Below, one piece after another: positions 19,600 through 27,800 of a DNA stretch of 64,000 nucleotides. Position 1 is the stretch's first letter. The number at the start of each line of letters is the position of its first letter. Under the pieces are notes generated by a model. That model did no database searches. It was not told the DNA's origin and saw nothing but the letters and a program-made list of their open reading frames with translations. Source of the stretch: Symbiodinium natans (taxonomy: Eukaryota; Sar; Dinophyceae; Suessiales; Symbiodiniaceae); NCBI GenBank assembly GCA_905221605.1, contig CAJNDS010000510.1:17501-81500 (forward strand), read 5' to 3'. Made by a program: the position numbers and the translations under genes.

Positions 19600-21890
19600 A
19601 TGGTTTAGGGTTTAGGGTTTAGGGTTACAGACTTGAAGGGTTTGCAGGGTTTAGGGTTTAGGGCTTTGGGGCTGAGGGTTCAGGGTTTAGGGTTCATCTG
19701 GGCTCCGGGGATCATATACAGCTTTTTGGGACTTACAGGGTTTCTACGGGGTTTCTGGGCTGCAAGGTGCTTAGGATGCTTAGGTCCCTTTGGAGCAAGG
19801 TGCTCTTGAACCGGCAATCTGAGAACGCACCGACTGGAGCCAAAGAAAGCTGAGATGCAAACATCTTGCCCCTAAACCCTAAACCTTAAACCCTAAACCT
19901 TAAACCCTAAACCCTAAACCCTAAACCTGAAACCCCCTTGACTGCAAGGTGGTCTCTTCTTGGGTCCCTTCTATAGAGGCCCACTCTACGCAAGCACCCG
20001 AGTTTGCACCAAGAGGTATCGTAAGGCGGACGGTATTGAGCTTGGCCTGTTACTATTGGGCTTCGGGTTCAGGGTTTGGGGTTTAGGGTTTAGGGCTTAG
20101 GGCTTAGGGCTTAGGGCTTAGGGCTTAGGGCTTAGGGCTTAGGGCTTAGGGCTTGGGGCTTGGGGCTTAGGGCTTAGGGCTTAGGGCTTAGGGCTTCGGG
20201 CTCAAGGCTTAGGGTTTATCAGTTTTCCTTGAGTTATATCACATTCCCTGCGACATTTTGATAACGACTCACCTGGCTCTGGTGTAGCCCCAGCTTCCAG
20301 CGTGGGGATGACCGTCTGTGCAGCAAGAGCCCAGGACCCAGGTTCTCAAATCATGACAAAACAGCTGTAAAGAAAAGAACTAAAAAGTGTGGCAGTGGAT
20401 CAAACACGTCGTGCTCTGGCTTCAACGTCCCAAAAAAGTTCCCAGAGGAGCTGATTGGGCGTTCAACAACCAAAGCTTGTTGATGCTTAATCTTGACCCC
20501 CTGCCATATGACAAGGACCCTAAATCCTAAACCCTAAACCATAAACCCTAAACCCTAAACCCTAATGTTGCACCCGGTTTGGTATCGGCCCCCGCTTTAA
20601 AGACAAACTGGCCGAATTATTCAGGACATGCTGACTGTTTGGGAGTCCCTCTTTAAAGACAAATCGTCCGGGCGGCGTAAGAAAATTCCACGTGGCGCGC
20701 CTTTAAAAAAGATAACCGGGCATCGCTGCCCCTTTTGAACCTATCTAAACTCCTCCCTATTAAAATCATATGAGCCCCCGGCCGTGTAATCAGGATCCCA
20801 TCCACCCCCACGACTGCTGAGGGGGGGGGGGGCCCCCACACTAAACAGGGGGCAACATTAAACCCTAAACCCTAAAACCTGCCATCTCTACTTCTTGCCT
20901 GGAAGACCCCACATGTCAGATCTGGCAAGATTACGATCACGCGACAAGCTCGCGTCACATCGACAAAAAGAATTCTCGCCCTAAACCCTAAACCCTCAAC
21001 CCTAAACCCGAAACCCTAAACCCTAAACCCTAAACCACAGCAAGCGCCGTGTTGAGTTCCTCCAGGAAGGAGTGCTCCATTTACATACTGGGAGATCCAC
21101 ACTGCCACGAACCTCCCTTTGAGTTAGGACTGGCCGGACCTATTTCGTGCGGACATGGCTACGCTGACTTACTTGCACATTTTTTGTGGAGCGATTGTTA
21201 TATGCTTTAAGCAACATCCAAAGCATGAATGCCGGGGTATTATTGCTTCTCAATATGCATCAAAGATACCTACAACCAAGCCAATTCAGAAAGCTAAGTG
21301 GGTGAACCTCAAGACCATGATCCACTCCAGTGAAACCAGTTCCGATGCTCTCCAAGCTGTGCTGGACTTCTGTGCATCACGCTGTACGTGCCCGTTTGCT
21401 CTGCCCAGGCCCGTTCCAGTCCTGGCAGTGAATCTTCTGAGGATATGTGGACGTCTACAGCCAACTACACGGCATCCTGTTCAAAAACCGAAAGAGGTTG
21501 CCAGAATAGTCTAGCTGCTAGCTGTGGGGATGTGAACTAGTATCTGTGTTTGGCACTACAAGGAATTGAGCACTACTAAGGCTTCCCCACGACGATCTCT
21601 CAACACGGCTGAGTTTCCCTCGAAGAGGTGGGGGGTGAGCTCCGACTGCCAAAGAAAAGCAAGCTTTCAAGGCAGCGACCCTTTTGGACTAATACTTCTA
21701 CGGCTCAACATGATTGGTCCCACAACAACGCGTGTCTGTGGGTGACTCTGTATGTCGGATTGACACATCCACATCATGCTATGCTACTGCGCACTACTTT
21801 CTTTGAGGACGCTTTTGTTCACTCCATGGAGGTCGGGGCGGCCCCGGATGACTTCTTTGTAGCACAAACGCTGGCAGGAAAGCTAAAGCT
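19600..21890. other. Telomere-like and unresolved sequence between genes
   Basis: Telomere-like blocks occur at 19,603-19,690, 19,868-19,930, 20,065-20,220 (CTTAGGG variant run), 20,515-20,570 and 20,980-21,035. An islet at 21,027-21,085 reads MEHSFLEELNTALAV on the minus strand. 21,155-21,918 has plus-strand frames of 119 and 96 residues without recognisable domains. Confidence 0.5.
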
Positions 21891-24800
21891 ACTGATTTCT
21901 GGAGACCCCCGCCCCTAAACCCTTCAAAGCCTCAAACCCTAAAACCTTAAGCCCAAAGCAGTCCTTGAAGTCACAGAAGTCCCTCTTGGAGCCACAGCGA
22001 AAATACTTCTCGCCATTCATCTTCGTGCCCACGCCCGCTGCCCGCCCACAGTAACACTGGGGGAGCATGTGAATAAAACGGCACTTTTTCTCGCCACAGA
22101 AGAGGATCTCCCTTCCGAAGTTCTCAGGCTGCCCATGGGTCACCGTCCTGCGCACTGCGGCTTGCCCGCAGTCGCAGTAGTGGCGAACTCGCTTCAAGGC
22201 CGCCAGGAAATCAATGCGCAACGCTGCAGGGTCAAAGATAACAAACCTGCTTGCCGAATCCAAACTGTCTCAAAAAACCGGTGCATTGCATTATAAGGCA
22301 ACTGCAAAAGGAGAAGCTGAAACATGCTAACACCACCGCCCAGAAACTCACGATAACGTTGGATCTTGCCTCCCAGCTCAGCTACTAAGCTGGTCCTACC
22401 ATGCCTCAAGGCCTCCTTGCGCCCTTTCACGAAGATGGGTTTCTCGGTCCTGGCACAAGTCTTCCCATCCTTGGTGACAAACGGATCTCCCAGAGCTACG
22501 CGACAGACCAAGGCGTAGTAGACATGAGTGGCGTGCTTCACTCCCCGTTCATAGAGCTTCTTGTGGAGGTTGTAGAGTTCATGCTCCGGCTTGTTGCCCT
22601 TCCACTCAGGGTCTTGGGTCAGATACTGATCGATCTTCGCGGCGTCCTCGGCCAAGTAGGTCCCCTTGCCGAACAGGCCTGGGATGTCCCCTGAAACCTT
22701 CTGAAAACTTCCTGAACATGATCCCTGTAGACTCTTGGGAAACTCTAAAATGTCCAACGGGCCCTGTAAACTATTGGGAAACTATAGAATTTCAAAAGGG
22801 CCTACCGAGAGGCCCTCCTTGGAAAGATGTGGATCCAGGCCCTCAAACAGGATGTCATGCCTTGGTCCCAACCGACCACCCATTCCACAAAAAAAACATC
22901 AGAGTTTTTGACAGGATGGAAATAGCGGACGACCATTATCATGGACCATATGTGCCATGGCTGTGTCGTTTTGCTAATTCAGAGAAGTTTGCTTCTGAGA
23001 TAGTCACACTGAGAAAGACATGTTTGACTACATCGCCTAAATCATCTGGCATACGCTTCATCACAATCCGCTGAGCCCTCACTTCCAGCATGGGCCACTG
23101 AACATTGGAGTTCATGTTTGACTGGATCTGAAAACATTATGTTTAAAAAACGGGGGGGGACATCCCCAAAGCATAGGACATGTCCCACACCTCGTCCAGC
23201 TGCAGATGCTCAGGCTTCGTTCCATGCAGCAGCAGCATCTCATTCCTGGAGGCATCCAGCGGCGCCCTCAGAACCTCATCTTGCAGCTCCGAGAGCTTCG
23301 ATTCCACCAGCATGTCCTCGCGCTGAAGAGCAGAAACCTCGCTAATCCCGGTACATCTGTATGTGTATATGGCATTGTCTATACACATATGTATATATAT
23401 ATATACATAGATATACATAAATAAATATATACTTGTATACATGTACGTGAATATGTAAGTCCACGTGTATGTGTGCATGTATATATATATATATGAGCCC
23501 GCAACCTTTAGGGTCTATTTTGTCTTGTGCCTTCCTTTACTACTACAAAAAACACACAAAGAATGAATATGCAATTCCTGTAATAATATGCAGCTACGAC
23601 TTCCAAGCTTATGTCATATCAGTTGTTTTTGCTCGCATAGAGTCTTTGTGTGGGCTGGTTGCTTGTGTTTTTAACATGTCGTGCGCTTGCAAGCATAATC
23701 TGTTCCCTACACTTGAACTGTCAACTTGCTTTTGTGCGCTTGTTTCTTGATCGTTGTTCCCATTGATGTTTTTGTGGGCTGGTTGCCTGTATTTTCTAGG
23801 ATGTCATGCCTTTACAAGTACAATCTGTTCGTAGAAACTACTCCCTACACTTGAACTGTCAAACTTGTTTTTGCGCGTTCCCATTGATGTTTTTAGAATA
23901 TGTGAGAGTGTAGGGGGAGAGAGGGTGTGCAGTGTATTCAGTGTGAGATGCGACATACGAAAGCAACAAAGACTATGGAATCACTGGGGTACCATACATG
24001 AAATCAATGAGGACTGCAGAAAAAGAACGTAAGTCCAAAAATACAAGGTCATGGCCGAGGGATTTCTGGTCCTCGCGCGACATACAACAGAAACAAAAAC
24101 TACAGAATCATTGGGAAAGAACCTTAGAAAACAAAAGCAACCAAGCTCACAACAGCATCAAAGACAACAAGGATCACAAAACAAACGCACACAAACAAGT
24201 TTGACAGTTCAAGTGTAGGGAGTAGTTTCTGCGAACACGTCGCTGTCGCGAGACTGCAAGAACTATCGAAAGAAACCTAAAGAAATACACGAAAGTACGA
24301 CGAACGGCAGCATCTCAAAGAGTTACCTGTATTGAGTTCAGCTCTAAACTCTAAATCCTCAACCCTAACCATAAGCCCTAAGCTCCCAACCCTCTCCAAT
24401 CCGTAAATCCGAAACCTTAAACTCTGAACCCCAAACCCTACACTGTGCTGCGAAAAGGCGCAGAATCTAACTGAAATAAGGCGCAGTAGTTGAAGGGGGG
24501 TCGGGACTAAGCGAGGTGTCTACAAATTTGTTTTGGTTTAAAGAGGCTTCGAAGGGATACTAAACCTTAAATAAAGAGAATGAGGGCCTGCTCTAGCTCC
24601 TACACCCATGTTGCTTCATGTCTACAAAAAGGGTAAGCTACACAAAGATATCAACACACACCCGAGCGATCCCCAGTTAGCCTCCCCAGCTCTTCTCCTT
24701 AAGGCTTGGAAGTTAGGGTTTAGGGGTGAAGGCTTAGGGCTTGGGGCTTTAGGATTTAGGGGATTGGGATGTAGGGTAACCAAGATCCCAAAACTTCTTC

Positions 24801-27800
24801 CCCAGGCAATAGACCCTTCGAACAGGTCGCCAAATATTGCCAAGGGGCTAAAGACTCCAGGATATCCATAACTGATGATCCCTAGCGCAGGTTCCCCAAC
24901 ATGGATTCTCAGACACAACAAGAAGACAGACCTCCACGGGAATTTCTCGGCGATCTCACGTCTTGCCCTGCGTGTCAATGTGCAAAGATGCTGTTTTGGG
25001 CAAGCGGTCGAGCAACAGTCCTCGACATGTAGCGCAGTCGCAAAGGCGTCTTGTTGTACACGAGGGGCACCTGAAGCCGATGAGGACTAACAACAAGGCC
25101 GAGATGGACGCAGATGCATGCTACTGTTCTGGCCGAGCTGTGAACGGATGCTGCTCGCCTCTTTCTGTATTGCACCGAGCGCCAGGCAGCATTGTTCTGG
25201 CTCGTCCAGGGGGTATCCCACATCGTCCACCTGGCAGAAATAACATTTATTAGGAGCGGATGTTTCTCGCCTCTGTTTTGTATTGCGCCAAGCGCCAGGC
25301 AACGTTGTCCAGGCTCTCCTCGTTCAGGGGGTATCCCACATCGCTCACCTGACAGTTTTTTTATATGAACGGATGCTGCTCGCCTTCGTTTCGCAATGTG
25401 CTCAGCGCCAGGCAGCATCGATCTGCCCATCCTCGTCCAGAAGGCATCCCACATCATCCACCTGGCAAAACTCCTGCTCCTCGTTGTCCAGGGGGTTTCC
25501 CACATCATCCACCTAGGGCCTTTTTTGGAACGAATGCTGCTCGCCTCCGGTACGTTGTCCTCAGCGCCAGACAGCGTCCTGCTGCCCCTCCTCGTCCGGG
25601 GAGTCTCCCACATCGCCCACCTAGAATACATTTAATGACAACATGCTGCTCGCCTCCGTTTTGTCTTGCGCTGAGTGCCAGGCAACGTTGTCCTGACCCT
25701 CTATTCCACATCGTCCACCTGGCAAAAAAATTCTCTCTTTTATGAACGGATGCTACTGGCTTCCACTATGTTGTCCTCAGCGCCAGGCAACGTCCTCCTG
25801 CCCCTCGTTGTCCAGGAGGTCTCCCGCATCACCCACCACGTTTACTTGCCGCCTTCAACCACTTTGGCGGAGGACCAGGAGGTGGTCGTGGTGTACCAGA
25901 CAAGGCCTTGTCCGGCTTGTATCACTTATATGATTCTGATATAGAACGACGGTGCGTGTCATCAAAGGCAAGGCCCGCGTGCTGGCTGCCTCTAGCAGGC
26001 ACTTGCTGTTGACCTTGCGCGCGTCTGAGTCATCATCACAAAAAATTGACGCTGCACTCAATCGTGTCAACTCCGCAATCCCTGAGTTGAAGGCGGGCCG
26101 AACGTCTCCACGCTGCTTTGCCTTGATTGAGTAATGTCAGGTACACTAAAAGGGTACGCTTGTCCTATCGCTTGTCCTATCCTTGTGTTCTTTCTTTTTT
26201 TGCAACTGAGCTCGCAGCTGCTATGGGCGTCGCCCTTTGCACGGCCTTAGTATAGTGACATTAACCTGTGCATTTGGAAGGTTTGTCTGTCGGATCCTTG
26301 CGTAATAGTGTTTTTCCTGAGCGCACAGCCACCGCAAGCTTTCCATTCCGCATTTCTTCATTGAGGTGACATCACTTATCTAACGATAGATATGCATGGT
26401 TTGTGGTCATGTCCTTGCGCTTTTTCTTTCTGAGTCCGGAGCCATCACAGGCTTGGGCTGTCGTCTCCACGTCCAGGCCTGATGGTAAATGAGTGAACAA
26501 GATCGTTGTCCTTTTTTTGTGGCGCACAGGCCCGTGCCTCGTGGGCCTGCATGTCTAGGCTGGCCTCGTGATTTAAAAAAATTAAAATAATTTAAAAGAC
26601 CCCCTGTAAATTATTCAAAAAATTTCATATTTAAGTCAATTTAAATATTGGAATTTCCTGGGGAAGTCCTTCCAAAGGCGCGCTTTAAATTATTCAAACT
26701 ATTTAAATCCCCGAAACGCTTTGAAAATTTCAATACTTTAAATTATTTTAAATGAGGCCCTTGGAAAGACTTCCCCAGAAAACTTGAATATTTAAATTAA
26801 ATTCAAAAATTAATTGAAATAATTTAAATAATTTAAATAGGGCCATTTCAATGATCTAAATAGTTTAAATTGCCAAAAGGGTTTTCGGGGATTTAAATAA
26901 GTTAAATATTTTAAATAATTTAAACAATTTAAATAATTTAAGCAATTTAAGCAATTTAAATAATTTAAATAATTCAAACAATTCAAATAATTTAAACAAT
27001 TCAAATAATTTAAGTAATTTAAATAGTTTAAATAACTTAAATAATTCAAACGACCCCCTTTAAATTATTTAAATTATTTAGATTATTTAAACTTTTTGAC
27101 TTTTTTAAGATATTTAAGTTTTTAAACTTATGAAAATTTTTAAAATAATCAATTTTTTTAAAATGATTTAAGTTATTTAAATTGTTTAAGTAATTTAAAT
27201 ATTGGAATTTCCTTGGGGAAGTCCTTCCAAAGGCGCGCTTTGAATTATTTAAACTATTTAAATCCCCGAAAACCCTTTTGACAATTTACATAATTTAAAT
27301 AATTTAAATGAGGCCCTTGGAAAGACTTCCCCAGAAAACTTGAATATTTCAATTAATTTAAATCATTTAAGCAATTCATATAATTTAAATAATTTAGATA
27401 GGGCCATTTCAATTATCTAAATAGTTTAAATTGTCAAAAGGGTTTTTGGGGATTCAAATAGTTTAAATAATTTCAATAATCTAAATAAATCAAATAATCT
27501 ATATAATTTAAATAACTTAAATAATATAAGCGACCCCGTGTAAATTATTCAAAATATTTATACGACTAAAAAAATAGGAATTTCCTATTTAAATTAAATA
27601 AATTATATAAATCCACAAACATTCTTCAATAATTTAAACCAATGGAGTTGGTTTATAATTCTATAAATAATCCAAATTGTTTAATTTCGCTTTAGCATAC
27701 ACAGCCAAGCATAGAAGCAGAATAGACCCGAAAGGCTTCTCTTTCATGTACATATATATGTATATACATATATGCTCCATATACATATCTATAAATATAT

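Noticed and set aside
26810-27049. 79-codon YLNYLN-repeat frame
   Set aside because: Reading of AATTTAAATA satellite.
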